A stretch of 20,746 nucleotides of DNA from an uncultured Rikenellaceae bacterium (GCA_910588925.1 CAJURV010000036.1:1-20746); one strand, 5' to 3'; positions 1 through 7,581 are shown, counted from the stretch's first letter. Translations and numbers: made by a program. Notes: generated by a model not told the origin, from the sequence alone.

Positions 1-67
1 CCAACTACACTAAACACAACTACAAAAGACAAGGCACAGAACGTCGCCTAACAACGACCAATAAAGA

Positions 68-195
68 ACGCCGCAAGGCATATTCCCAACCGCCAAAGCC
101 CGAGCGAAGCGAGTGGCATAAAATCGAATAAGCAGACTCAAACACGCCGCAAGACGTACTCGCACAGACAGAAAGCCCCGAACGAAGCGAGAGGT
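68..195. repeat. Imperfect tandem repeat, period about 76-78 bp
   Basis: Two units share anchors at matching positions: ACGCCGCAAG at 68-77 and again at 144-153, and a CGAAGCGAG block ending at 113 and again at 191. The spacing is 76 and 78 bp, so the units differ by small indels, and the sequence between anchors has drifted. The second unit runs straight into dispersed repeat copy A. Confidence 0.5.
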
Positions 196-580
196 ATCAA
201 ACACAAATTCCGCCGTTAAATCCCGAGGTACGAGGGATGAGCGGGCCGCACCTCGCGGTGGGCAGAAATTTCCCCCATCGGAGGCCCGCGTAAGTTCCAT
301 CAATCATAGAACCTTTCAACTTAAATCACCGCCACGAATCTAAAGAACGTCACATTTAAGCGGGCCCCGCAGGCTCCGGCCCTGTGAATCACTCCAACCC
401 CACGCAAACAATCAACCTCACACAAAAAAAGACCTTTTAATAAGGAATCCTCGTCTATGGCACTCGCTCCGCTCGTACCGCCATCCGGGGAAAAGCATAA
501 CTAATGCGCGTACCATCAAGCCAAAAAGAAACGAATCGTCCCGCCAACCGACCTAATACAAAAAACAAAGAGTCCGGCAA
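182..580. repeat. Dispersed intergenic repeat, copy A
   Basis: Matches 4062-4415 in the same orientation. A stretch of 30 nt at 199-228 is identical to 4077-4106, another of 18 nt at 265-282 is identical to 4142-4159, and 425-450 matches 4299-4324 with one difference. Between these blocks are scattered substitutions and small indels, with a larger gap of about 40 nt near 505-550. The indels break every reading frame, so it reads as non-coding. It lies directly downstream of the minus-strand gene 640-1551 and overlaps that gene's terminator. Confidence 0.85.
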
Positions 581-592
581 ACACCGAACTCT
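561..592 (-). terminator. Intrinsic terminator of the coiled-coil gene
   Basis: Read on the minus strand, AGAGTTCGG and CCGGACTCT form a 9-bp stem with one mismatch around a 6-nt loop (584-592 with 569-577). A T-rich tail follows. It lies about 48 nt past the stop codon of the gene ending at 640. Confidence 0.75.
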
Positions 593-639
593 CCGTATCC
601 TATAAGAGCCAGCCGTATTCCGGCATCGGCCCGCAAAAC

Positions 640-1551
640 CTATTGCAAAATTATCTCATTGGTACCGATAAGATAACCATCCATATAGAGCTCTATATTA
701 TATCGCCCTTCGGTTATCGACTCGCCACCGAAATAGATAGCTACGGGCAGATCCTCGCCCTGATAATCTACAGTACGTTTAGCGCTGAAGTTTATCTTCT
801 GACCCTGATACTGGAACAGACCGCTGTTGGCGTTTCCGAGAATCATATCGTTGGGACCTTTGACACGTACATATACGTCACGTTCGCCGAGCTGGGCCAA
901 GGGATTGGCGTTGAGGATGAAGTCTACGCGCAAGTTGGTGGCGCGACGTGCTTTCTTCACCTCCTGATCTTTACCGTTAAGCGCGCTCAGGTTGATATCG
1001 CGCACCGTAACGACCGATGCCTTGCGCACCTGCGCCTGAAGCTCCTGCTGCGACTCCTCCGCCTTGTCGGCACGCAGACGCAAACCGGTAATATCGCGTC
1101 TCATAGCCGCATTCTCCGACACCAAACGTGTATTGAGCTGATTGAGAGAGTCTATCTGGCGGATATATCCTTTGAGCACCCCTTTTAGCGTGCTCAACTC
1201 TTTCTCGTATTTTTTAACCTTGGCGTAACTCCAGCCACGCTCTTTCTTGAGTTGCTCCATGAGAGAGTCGGCACGGAAACGTTCGGTGCTTATCTGTTGA
1301 CGTATGGTATCGTTCTCGGTGCGTATATTATTGAAGTCCACCTTAAGCGAATCGAGATTGGCCAAAAGATTGTCTCGCTCCACGGTAAGCTCCTCAGACG
1401 AACCGCGCAACATCTGTATCTGCTTGTAATATAGAACAGACATACCTATCATAACCAATGCCATAAGGCCGATAACGATCTTGTAACCCTTGAGCGACGA
1501 CTGTTGCTGGGGAACGCCGCCCATGTCGTCATACTGGCTGTATTCTTCCAT
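640..1551 (-). CDS. Membrane-anchored coiled-coil protein of unknown function
   Basis: The protein has 303 residues. A short polar N terminus rich in Asp, Gln and Tyr is followed by one membrane segment at about residues 24-41 (IVIGLMALVMIGMSVLYY). A long heptad-rich coiled coil covers about residues 50-185. The C-terminal 110 residues look like a compact beta-rich domain, with stretches such as DVYVRVKGPND and DLPVAIYFGG. With no cleavable signal, it is probably anchored in the inner membrane with the bulk in the periplasm. Bacteroidota genomes carry similar proteins that stay hypothetical or are loosely labelled SMC-like. I do not assign a function. It is monocistronic, has its own terminator, and diverges from a coiled-coil lipoprotein gene. 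Confidence 0.85.
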   Translation of the reverse strand: MEEYSQYDDMGGVPQQQSSLKGYKIVIGLMALVMIGMSVLYYKQIQMLRGSSEELTVERDNLLANLDSLKVDFNNIRTENDTIRQQISTERFRADSLMEQLKKERGWSYAKVKKYEKELSTLKGVLKGYIRQIDSLNQLNTRLVSENAAMRRDITGLRLRADKAEESQQELQAQVRKASVVTVRDINLSALNGKDQEVKKARRATNLRVDFILNANPLAQLGERDVYVRVKGPNDMILGNANSGLFQYQGQKINFSAKRTVDYQGEDLPVAIYFGGESITEGRYNIELYMDGYLIGTNEIILQ

Positions 1552-1599
1552 ATTATCGAATTGTTAATTTTTAAACAAATGCCCTCTATAAATGGTAGG

Positions 1600-1607
1600 C
1601 AAATATA
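1600..1607 (-). promoter_or_regulatory. -7 box for the gene at 640-1551
   Basis: The minus strand reads TATATTTG, matching the Bacteroidota -7 consensus TAnnTTTG, 49 nt upstream of the ATG at 1551. An A-rich leader follows. No clear -33 TTTG is seen at the expected distance, so the call rests on the -7 box and its position. Confidence 0.5.
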
Positions 1608-1729
1608 TATATTTTTTCCCGATTAGAATAAGTTTATACCGAAAATATTGGAAAATTAATCTATTATCGCTTACGGATTCCGTGTTAACGATAATTTTCA
1701 TTATCTTCGTGACGTCAAAGCAACAAAAA

Positions 1730-2356
1730 ATGTACCACAATCACAATACGATATACATCGCAGTCATAGCCTCGGCATTATTAAGCTCTTGCGTATCGCT
1801 CCGCCAATACACCGAACTGTCGCAGGACAAACACCGCGCTGACAGCGTGAGTGCGGCACGCATAGAGATGCTCGAAGGACGGTTGCGGCAGGTGTCGTCG
1901 TCGCGTTTGGCGCTTTTACAGGACACGCTCCGTCTGAACCGCCAGCTCGACAGTATGCGCGGATGTTATCTCCGTCTGCTCCGCGGTAGCGACAGCGAAA
2001 ACGCTATGGTCGTCTCGCGCCTTAAAGAGAGCCGGTCACGCCTGGCCGAGCGGGGACGACGTATGGACGAACAGGCCGAAAGCCTTGTTACGGTACAGAA
2101 ACATCTTGCCGAAACACAAGGCAAGCTCGTAGAACGCGAGATATTGCTCGCAGAGCAGCAACGTCAGATCTGCGATAAGAACGCTATGCTGCGCAATGCA
2201 GAGGAAAAGGCCGAAACGATGGCCCGTACGATAGACGAATACGGTGCTGCGACGGAGCAGTTACGTCTGGCAATGGAGAGAGACGACAGCACAGGAGTAG
2301 CCGACGCCGTGCAGAGACTATCGTCGCTGTCGGAGTGCAGACCGTCAAACGAATAG
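1730..2356 (+). CDS. Coiled-coil lipoprotein of unknown function
   Basis: I start at the ATG at 1730, giving 208 residues. The frame is open from 1592, but the extra upstream codons cross the divergent promoter. Starting at 1730 puts a lipoprotein signal at the N terminus: IYIAVIASALLSSC, with lipidated Cys21. After the signal the protein is almost wholly alpha-helical and charged, with heptad patterns over about residues 40-190, so a rod-like coiled coil tethered to the envelope is likely. A weak -7 box (TATCTTCG, 1702-1709) would give a leader of about 15 nt. The stop is 19 nt before pyrH, so co-transcription is plausible. I recognise no domain family and infer no function beyond envelope location. 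Confidence 0.8.
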   Translation: MYHNHNTIYIAVIASALLSSCVSLRQYTELSQDKHRADSVSAARIEMLEGRLRQVSSSRLALLQDTLRLNRQLDSMRGCYLRLLRGSDSENAMVVSRLKESRSRLAERGRRMDEQAESLVTVQKHLAETQGKLVEREILLAEQQRQICDKNAMLRNAEEKAETMARTIDEYGAATEQLRLAMERDDSTGVADAVQRLSSLSECRPSNE

Positions 2357-2375
2357 ACAACAAACGACTATAACG

Positions 2376-3095
2376 ATGATAAAACCGGTTTACAAGAGAG
2401 TATTGCTCAAACTCAGCGGCGAGTCGTTGATGGGCTCGCAAGGCTACGGCATAGACGGAGCCATGGTAGAGAGTTACGCCTCGCAGATAAAGGAGGCGGC
2501 CGACAGCGGCGTACGACTGGGCATAGTGATAGGTGGCGGCAATATATTCCGCGGCCTGAGCGGCACCCGTCGCGGTTTCGATCGCGTCAAAGGCGACCAG
2601 ATGGGCATGCTCGCCACAGTCATCAACTCGCTGGCCCTCCAGTCGGCGCTCGAGGGCATAGGCGCCAAAGCCCGCGTCATGACCTCCATAAACATGGCGC
2701 CAGTAGGCGAGATATACTCTCCAGCCAAGGCCCGCGAAGCGCAGGATGCCGGTTATGTAGTGATAATAGCCGGAGGCACCGGCAATCCGTTCTTCACCAC
2801 CGACACGGCCTCGGCACTAAGAGGCGTGGAGACGGGTGCCGAACTATTGCTTAAAGGCACGCGTGTAGACGGCATATACACTGCCGACCCCGAAAAAGAC
2901 CCTAAGGCCGTCAAGTTACCGGACCTGACATTCGACGAGGTTTACGCCCGCGGGTTCAAGATAATGGACCTCACGGCATTCACCCTATGCAAGGAGAACA
3001 ATCTCCCCATATACGTCTTCGACATGGACACCCCGGGCAATCTTGCCAAAGTGCTCTCGGGAGATCACATAGGCACTATAGTTAAAAACAATTAA
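2376..3095 (+). CDS. pyrH: UMP kinase
   Basis: Catalyses ATP-dependent phosphorylation of UMP to UDP, the committed step to UTP and CTP, in the cytoplasm. The 239 residues match the bacterial hexameric UMP kinase of the amino acid kinase fold. Visible motifs are KLSGESL (residues 12-18), GGGNIFRG (53-60), GDQMGMLAT (73-81), the UMP-contacting GGTGNPFFTTDTA (133-145) and KGTRVDGIYTADP (160-172). Length is typical. frr starts 11 nt downstream, the usual pyrH-frr pair, so the two are almost certainly one transcript ending at the hairpin at 3676-3715. The start at 2376 follows an A-rich leader without a clear Shine-Dalgarno site, as is common in this phylum. Confidence 0.98.
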   Translation: MIKPVYKRVLLKLSGESLMGSQGYGIDGAMVESYASQIKEAADSGVRLGIVIGGGNIFRGLSGTRRGFDRVKGDQMGMLATVINSLALQSALEGIGAKARVMTSINMAPVGEIYSPAKAREAQDAGYVVIIAGGTGNPFFTTDTASALRGVETGAELLLKGTRVDGIYTADPEKDPKAVKLPDLTFDEVYARGFKIMDLTAFTLCKENNLPIYVFDMDTPGNLAKVLSGDHIGTIVKNN

Positions 3096-3106
3096 AAAGA
3101 TATATC

Positions 3107-3664
3107 ATGGAATCGAAAGAGATTTTGTCCGCCCTTGAAAGTAAAATGCAGAAGAGCCTCTCTTTCCTGCAGGAATCGTTACTCAACATACGCGCCGGCA
3201 AAGCCAGCGTAAACATGCTCAACGGCATAACAGTAGAGAGCTACGGCGCCGAAATGCCCATAAACCAAGTGGCGAGCGTCACCGTACCCGATGCCAAGAC
3301 CGTATTGATACAGCCGTGGGACAAAAATGTCATAGCGGCCATAGAAAAAGCCATAGTCAACGCCAACATAGGCGTAACACCCTCCAACAACGGCGAAAGC
3401 ATACGTCTAAGCATCCCCCCTCTCACCGAAGAACGACGTAAACAATTAGTAAAACAGGTCAAAACCGAAGGTGAAAACGCCAAAGTAAGCATACGTACCG
3501 CCCGCCGCGACGCCGTAGAGGCATTCAAAAAAGCACAGAAAGACGGCATGCCCGAAGATATGGCCAAAGACGGCGAAAACGAAGCACAGAAAATCACCGA
3601 TAAATACAACAAACTGATCGACTCCGAACTCGACAAAAAAGAAGCCGAGATCATGACTGTGTGA
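3107..3664 (+). CDS. frr: Ribosome recycling factor
   Basis: With EF-G it splits the post-termination ribosome so that subunits can be reused. The 185 residues are the normal family length. The N-terminal helix carries the family signature around LLNIRAGKASVNML, followed by the beta domain ESYGAEMPINQVASVTVPDA and VLIQPWDK. The conserved C-terminal three-helix part includes LTEERRKQLVKQVK and VSIRTARRDA. It is the second gene of a pyrH-frr operon (11-nt gap, A-rich leader), and a strong terminator begins 11 nt after the stop. Confidence 0.98.
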   Translation: MESKEILSALESKMQKSLSFLQESLLNIRAGKASVNMLNGITVESYGAEMPINQVASVTVPDAKTVLIQPWDKNVIAAIEKAIVNANIGVTPSNNGESIRLSIPPLTEERRKQLVKQVKTEGENAKVSIRTARRDAVEAFKKAQKDGMPEDMAKDGENEAQKITDKYNKLIDSELDKKEAEIMTV

Positions 3665-3675
3665 TATTCGCATAT

Positions 3676-3715
3676 AAAAAAGGGGATCGAAACGTGGTTT
3701 TCGATCCCCTTTTTT
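3676..3715 (+). terminator. Strong intrinsic terminator after frr
   Basis: An almost perfect inverted repeat: AAAAAAGGGGATCGAAA (3676-3692) pairs with the TTTCGATCCCCTTTTTT side (about 3699-3715) around a short loop, ending in a T tract. The A-rich left arm also gives a T tract on the minus strand, so it can act in both directions. Confidence 0.92.
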
Positions 3716-3801
3716 ATGACCAGTCAATTACTCCTCCGACAGGTTGCTTACGACGGGGCTTGTACTCCGGCGGCCCTTCCGGGGGTACCGCTTCGTGGAG
3801 A

Positions 3802-3828
3802 GTTACTTTTGTCACTCGACAAAAGAAC
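3802..3828. repeat. Hairpin-forming inverted repeat
   Basis: GTTACTTTTGTC (3802-3813) is followed by a 4-nt spacer and GACAAAAGAAC (3818-3828), the reverse complement of the left arm with one base missing. There is no T tract beside it, so it is not a classical terminator. From memory, similar ACTTTTGTC/GACAAAAGT hairpins recur between genes in Bacteroidales genomes, but this cannot be checked here. Confidence 0.6.
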
Positions 3829-4061
3829 ACGTTTTCGATAAGCCGGGAGCAATGAAACGAAGTTTCGATTGCCGAGGCGAGAAAACGACTGCCGCAGGCG
3901 AAGCAAAAACGAGGGGGCACAGCCCCTTTTAATATGCGTGACATGTGTGACATCATAGAATATCGGGTGGGCACATTGTGTCCGGTGATGCGGTGCAGGT
4001 AAAGATTGGGTTTTGCGCGGATATTCGGGTTGATGGTACGCATTTATCGATGTGGAACGAG

Positions 4062-4415
4062 AGAAGCGAGAGGCGTAAACACAAATTCCGCCGTTAAATC
4101 CCGAGGCACGAGAGATGAGCGGCCGCACCTCGCAGCGGGCGGAAATTTCCCCCATCGGAAGCCCGCATAAGTTCCGGCAATCATAGACCTTTCCGCTTAA
4201 ATCCACGCCGGGAATCTAAAGAGCACCACGCTCAAGCGGTCCCCCGCAGGCTCCAACCCTTGTGAATCGCTCCCCCACGCCAACAGTCCACTTCCCGCAA
4301 AAAAGACCTTTTCATAAGGAATCCATGTCTATGGCCCTCGCCCCGCTCGGACCTCCATGGAAAAAATTCAGCTAATACCCATCCCGTCAATACAAAAAAA
4401 GAACCGTCTGGCCAA
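4062..4415. repeat. Dispersed intergenic repeat, copy B
   Basis: Second copy of the element at 182-580, same orientation and colinear, with identical blocks of 30 nt (4077-4106) and 18 nt (4142-4159) and a near-identical 26-nt block (4299-4324). Its right end stops just short of the queG stop codon, mirroring how copy A sits downstream of the gene at 640. A T7 run on the minus strand (4394-4400) occupies the same relative place as the terminator tail of copy A, but here I do not see a good stem in front of it. Confidence 0.85.
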
Positions 4416-4418
4416 CCC

Positions 4419-5312
4419 CTAACGCAACAACACTCCGGCATTACGCCGCAACATAGATACAGTAATCCGCGACATGGGAGTATCGCCGTAACCTTTACGA
4501 AACCTGTTGGTCCCCATCTCGAACCACTGCCGCGCCGTCAGGGCAAAACGTCCGGGCACAGGCTCCGCTACGGTCATGTTATGCGGACACGCCCGCAAAC
4601 ATATATCGCAGCCGAACACAGTAGGCGCACACCTCAACGCATCGCACTGCCACGACGAAAACTCCCCGCGATGTTCTATGGTAAGATAGGAGCGGCACTT
4701 GCTGGCATCCATCCCGCCATCACCGCATATAGCCCCCGTAGGACACGCATCGACACACCTCCGGCAACCGCCACACGGATCGTAATGAAGGGGAGTATCC
4801 GCCCCCTCGCATATGGCATCGACAAGTACCCCGCCTATCATCAATGCGCCGCCAAACTCCGGATTGATAAGCATGCCGCTACGTCCGCACACGCCCAGTC
4901 CGGCCCGCACGGCCCAGTAACGTTCGGTCACAGGCGCGGAGTCGACGAAAGGACGTAACGCATAATCGCCCTCCGAGCGGAGCGATGCGCATAACTTATC
5001 GAGCATGCCGCGCACTGCACGGTGATAATCTTCGCGCATGGCATACGAGGCTACGAGCGACCCGCCGGAATATAACGGATAGCTTTTAGCGCACATGATA
5101 ACCGTGCGTGCTCCGGGCATGAGCAGAGACGTATCGAAACGCATGTCGGTATAACGCGAAAGCCACGACATGGTTCCGTAACAGCCTCGTTCCAACCTAT
5201 CGGTAAAAGCGTCGCGCAACCACCCATCCACCGCTCCGCCGGGCGTGACGCCGCAGATGTCGAATCCCGCCTCATGCGCGGCGAGCTTTATGCGATCACG
5301 GTTCAATGACAT
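4419..5312 (-). CDS. queG: Epoxyqueuosine reductase
   Basis: Reduces epoxyqueuosine to queuosine at the wobble position (34) of GUN-anticodon tRNAs; a cobalamin- and iron-sulphur-dependent cytoplasmic enzyme. The protein has 297 residues. The N-terminal part is the DUF1730-type catalytic region, with VDSAPVTER (residues 123-131) containing the conserved acidic residue, followed by RAGLGVCGRSGMLINPE. Ferredoxin-like cysteines follow: C180, C183, C186 and C190 in PCGGCRRCVDACP, then C206 and the second set in GCDICLRACPHN (C235, C238, C242). It lacks the C-terminal HEAT-like extension of longer QueG proteins. It is a single gene, divergent from the flippase-like gene. Confidence 0.95.
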   Translation of the reverse strand: MSLNRDRIKLAAHEAGFDICGVTPGGAVDGWLRDAFTDRLERGCYGTMSWLSRYTDMRFDTSLLMPGARTVIMCAKSYPLYSGGSLVASYAMREDYHRAVRGMLDKLCASLRSEGDYALRPFVDSAPVTERYWAVRAGLGVCGRSGMLINPEFGGALMIGGVLVDAICEGADTPLHYDPCGGCRRCVDACPTGAICGDGGMDASKCRSYLTIEHRGEFSSWQCDALRCAPTVFGCDICLRACPHNMTVAEPVPGRFALTARQWFEMGTNRFRKGYGDTPMSRITVSMLRRNAGVLLR

Positions 5313-5340
5313 CGTAAAATATCGTTTCCGGATAATTTAT

Positions 5341-5348
5341 TAACTTTG
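5341..5348 (+). promoter_or_regulatory. -7 box for the flippase-like gene
   Basis: TAACTTTG, an exact match to TAnnTTTG, in the 182-nt gap between the divergent queG and the flippase-like gene. No good -33 element is seen. It would give a leader of about 140 nt, which contains two small hairpins (about 5351-5364 and 5377-5396). Confidence 0.55.
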
Positions 5349-5494
5349 CACGAAATAAATTTCGTTTCGATAAAAGAGAGAATCCGCCGGATCTCTGTTA
5401 CCGAATACCGACCTCGAACGGGAAAAGAGCCTCATCTCTACCGGAACAACGCTTCCCTCCCGTTCGTCTTCGCGAAGTTAAACAATAAAACGTT

Positions 5495-6550
5495 ATGAGC
5501 CAAGATCAACGCAACCTATTGAAGAAGATCAAGCCGCGAGACATGATCTACCCCATCATCATAGGTTTGGGCGTAGTAGGCTACATGATCTACCGGGACT
5601 TCGACCCGGAACTGTTCTCTTACTTCTCATTCTCGGCGGAAACGTTCCTGTGGTTGTTCGCCGCCGTGGTATTTATGGCCGGGCGCGACATAGGCTACAT
5701 AATACGTATAAAAATACTGTCCGAGGGAGCCCTCACGTGGATGCAGGCGTTCAGGGTGATTATGCTCTGGGAGTTCACATCGGCCGTCACCCCGTCGGCG
5801 GTGGGCGGCACCAGCTTCGCCGTCATATACGTACACAAGGAGGGAATATCGGTGGGCAAAAGCTCGGCCATAGTGTTGCTTACATCGTTCTTCGACGAGC
5901 TCTACTTCATCGTCATGTTCCCCTTGATGATAGCGATCATAGGCTTCGACACCCTTTTCGATACCGCCACGCACGACGCTATCACCACAGGCATATTCGC
6001 CATAGCCCTCACCGGTTACTCGCTAAAGCTGGCATACCTTGTGGTAGTATCGTACGGTCTGTTCGTCAACCCCCAAGGGCTACGATGGCTATTGCTGAAG
6101 ATATTCCGCATAAAACCGCTGAGACGCTGGTATGCCGGTGCGGTACGCACGGGCGACGACATAGTGACCAGCTCGTACGAGCTACGTAAAAAGAACGTCG
6201 CTTTCTGGTTCAAGACCATAGCGTCCACATTCCTGTCGTGGAGTTCGCGCTATTTAGTGGTTAACGCCATATTGCTAGCTTTCTTCTCCGTGGGCGACCA
6301 CCTGTTGCTGTTCGCCCGTCAGTTGGTGATGTGGATAATGATGCTGGTGATGCCGACGCCGGGCGGCAGCGGTTTCGCAGAATATTTCTTCAAAGAGTAT
6401 CTCTCCGACTTCATCCCCGTAGAGCCGGCAATAAAACTAGGAGTAGCCGCAATGATAGCGCTTATATGGCGCCTTATCACCTATTACCCCTATTTGGCCA
6501 TCGGCGCGATAATATTTCCACGCTGGCTCAAACGCAAATTCGGGGAGTAA
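5495..6550 (+). CDS. Flippase-like integral membrane protein (LPG synthase TM family)
   Basis: The 351 residues contain about eight hydrophobic segments, first at about residues 18-32. Features of the lysylphosphatidylglycerol synthase transmembrane family (UPF0104, Pfam PF03706) are visible: the conserved SAVTPSAVGGTSFAVIYVHKEG stretch near residues 96-117, and MPTPGGSGFAEYFF near 286-299. In MprF the same fold moves aminoacylated lipid across the membrane. Stand-alone members are assumed to handle lipids or polyprenyl-linked substrates, but the substrate here is unknown. There is no aminoacyltransferase domain. The last 61 bp overlap the convergent gene 6490-7581, so the two 3' ends are mutually antisense. 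Confidence 0.9.
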   Translation: MSQDQRNLLKKIKPRDMIYPIIIGLGVVGYMIYRDFDPELFSYFSFSAETFLWLFAAVVFMAGRDIGYIIRIKILSEGALTWMQAFRVIMLWEFTSAVTPSAVGGTSFAVIYVHKEGISVGKSSAIVLLTSFFDELYFIVMFPLMIAIIGFDTLFDTATHDAITTGIFAIALTGYSLKLAYLVVVSYGLFVNPQGLRWLLLKIFRIKPLRRWYAGAVRTGDDIVTSSYELRKKNVAFWFKTIASTFLSWSSRYLVVNAILLAFFSVGDHLLLFARQLVMWIMMLVMPTPGGSGFAEYFFKEYLSDFIPVEPAIKLGVAAMIALIWRLITYYPYLAIGAIIFPRWLKRKFGE

Positions 6551-7581
6551 GCACGATACGACGCAGACTCTGAAGCGGACATCTTTCCGCGACGCAACTT
6601 TTCCACTATCACACCTATCACCATCGCCTCCTCGCTCACTATCACGAGCGGTTCGCATGACTTTCTGAATATCATAGAGAGGCATGAATTCTCTATCTGT
6701 CTTATCTTTATTATATCCTGCACCATAAACGTTCTGCTGTTCTTAGATACCGTCTCTATCGCATTGTTGAAGATATAAAGATCGACCAGCTCGGCACAGT
6801 CGGCGTCCGCCGTACGTCTTCCGCCGCAAACGGCTATGGGAACCACCGCCACACGGTGTCTGTAATAGCACGGCCGACCATCGGTAACGGCATCCGACAA
6901 CGATATGGGCCACAACTCCTCCGTCTCGAAATGGGAGGCTTTGATACGGGCCAGTGCATAGCATACCTCCGGCGACAGATACGCACCCGTAACGTGAAGC
7001 AGAGAGTCTACCAGATCGCGATCTTCCGCATACGACAACCCCTCTTTCACATAATCGCGCACCGCCTCGTCGGCGACCTTACATGCCGAAGCCCTATCCA
7101 TAACGGCCAGCATATCGAGCACTACCGCCTGCTCGCGCGACAGACCTCCGGCGGCAATAAAGGACCGGCACACCGTGCGATAACATCTTTCGTATCGCAA
7201 AAGTCCGAATCGTAACCTGCCCTCCACAAGAACTCTTTCGAGCCCATTGATGTCGAGAGCTACAGCGGCGGCGATGACCTCAGCGACGTGTCGTTTCACG
7301 GCAAGCCGACACCACGACACAGCGATGACAGCAATCGTCACTACACATGAAAACACAAGTGCAAAACACCCGTACACCCAAGCTACGGAGAGGGCTGTGC
7401 CACATATCGACACGGCGATCATAACCGCTAACGTCCGTCTCAGACGGAAACGGCCGTAATCGTCATTGTCGGGACAACGGCTACGGGCGGCGGTACGGAC
7501 GCGACGGCCCGACAACGACCATGTCGCCACGCCGGCAAGCATAACCACGATAACGGGAAGAACCCACAGAACAACCTCCAT
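6490..7581 (-). CDS. Membrane protein of unknown function
   Basis: The protein has 363 residues and I do not recognise it. Residues 1-23 (MEVVLWVLPVIVVMLAGVATWSL) form a membrane segment. A basic loop rich in Arg follows, then a long hydrophobic stretch at about 48-91 that could hold two more segments. The remaining 270 residues are soluble and mostly helical in character, probably cytoplasmic because of the Arg-rich loops, with conserved-looking elements such as GLSREQAVVLDMLAVMDRA and DLYIFNNAIETVSKNSRTF. The C-terminal 20 residues are encoded antisense to the end of the flippase-like gene. The unbroken frame across more than 1 kb, starting with a membrane segment, argues that it is real. 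No good TAnnTTTG box is seen upstream. Confidence 0.72.
   Translation of the reverse strand: MEVVLWVLPVIVVMLAGVATWSLSGRRVRTAARSRCPDNDDYGRFRLRRTLAVMIAVSICGTALSVAWVYGCFALVFSCVVTIAVIAVSWCRLAVKRHVAEVIAAAVALDINGLERVLVEGRLRFGLLRYERCYRTVCRSFIAAGGLSREQAVVLDMLAVMDRASACKVADEAVRDYVKEGLSYAEDRDLVDSLLHVTGAYLSPEVCYALARIKASHFETEELWPISLSDAVTDGRPCYYRHRVAVVPIAVCGGRRTADADCAELVDLYIFNNAIETVSKNSRTFMVQDIIKIRQIENSCLSMIFRKSCEPLVIVSEEAMVIGVIVEKLRRGKMSASESASYRAYSPNLRLSQRGNIIAPMAK

Larger units (their letters stand above)
1..639. other. Gene-free interval with tandem and dispersed repeats
   Basis: No convincing gene is seen. A minus-strand open frame of 97 codons (10-303) runs through repetitive DNA, resembles no family I know, and is not kept open in the second copy of the repeat. 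The interval holds an imperfect tandem repeat of about 77 bp (from about 68 to 195), copy A of a dispersed repeat (about 182-580), and the terminator of the minus-strand gene ending at 640. Confidence 0.7.
3716..4418. other. Gene-free interval with hairpins and repeat copy B
   Basis: No gene is supported. Minus-strand open frames here (109 and 152 codons) overlap each other in different frames and run through hairpins and the dispersed repeat, so they are judged spurious. The first part (3720-4045) contains a long hairpin at 3802-3828, a small palindrome (GAAAC GAA GTTTC, 3854-3866) and a GGGGC-ACA-GCCCC stem (3914-3926) followed by TTTT. The second part is repeat copy B. Confidence 0.7.

Noticed and set aside
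10..303. Minus-strand open frame of 97 codons
   Set aside because: It lies in the tandem and dispersed repeats, is not open in the second copy, and has no family resemblance.
1592..1729. Upstream extension of the coiled-coil lipoprotein
   Set aside because: It would hide the lipoprotein signal and include the divergent promoter; the ATG at 1730 gives a clean signal peptide.
3748..4206. Minus-strand frames of 109 and 152 codons after frr
   Set aside because: They overlap in different frames, run through hairpins and repeat copy B, and have no start signal; treated as chance frames in a GC-balanced gap.
4394..4415. Terminator for queG
   Set aside because: There is a T7 run on the minus strand, but no stable stem in front of it could be drawn.
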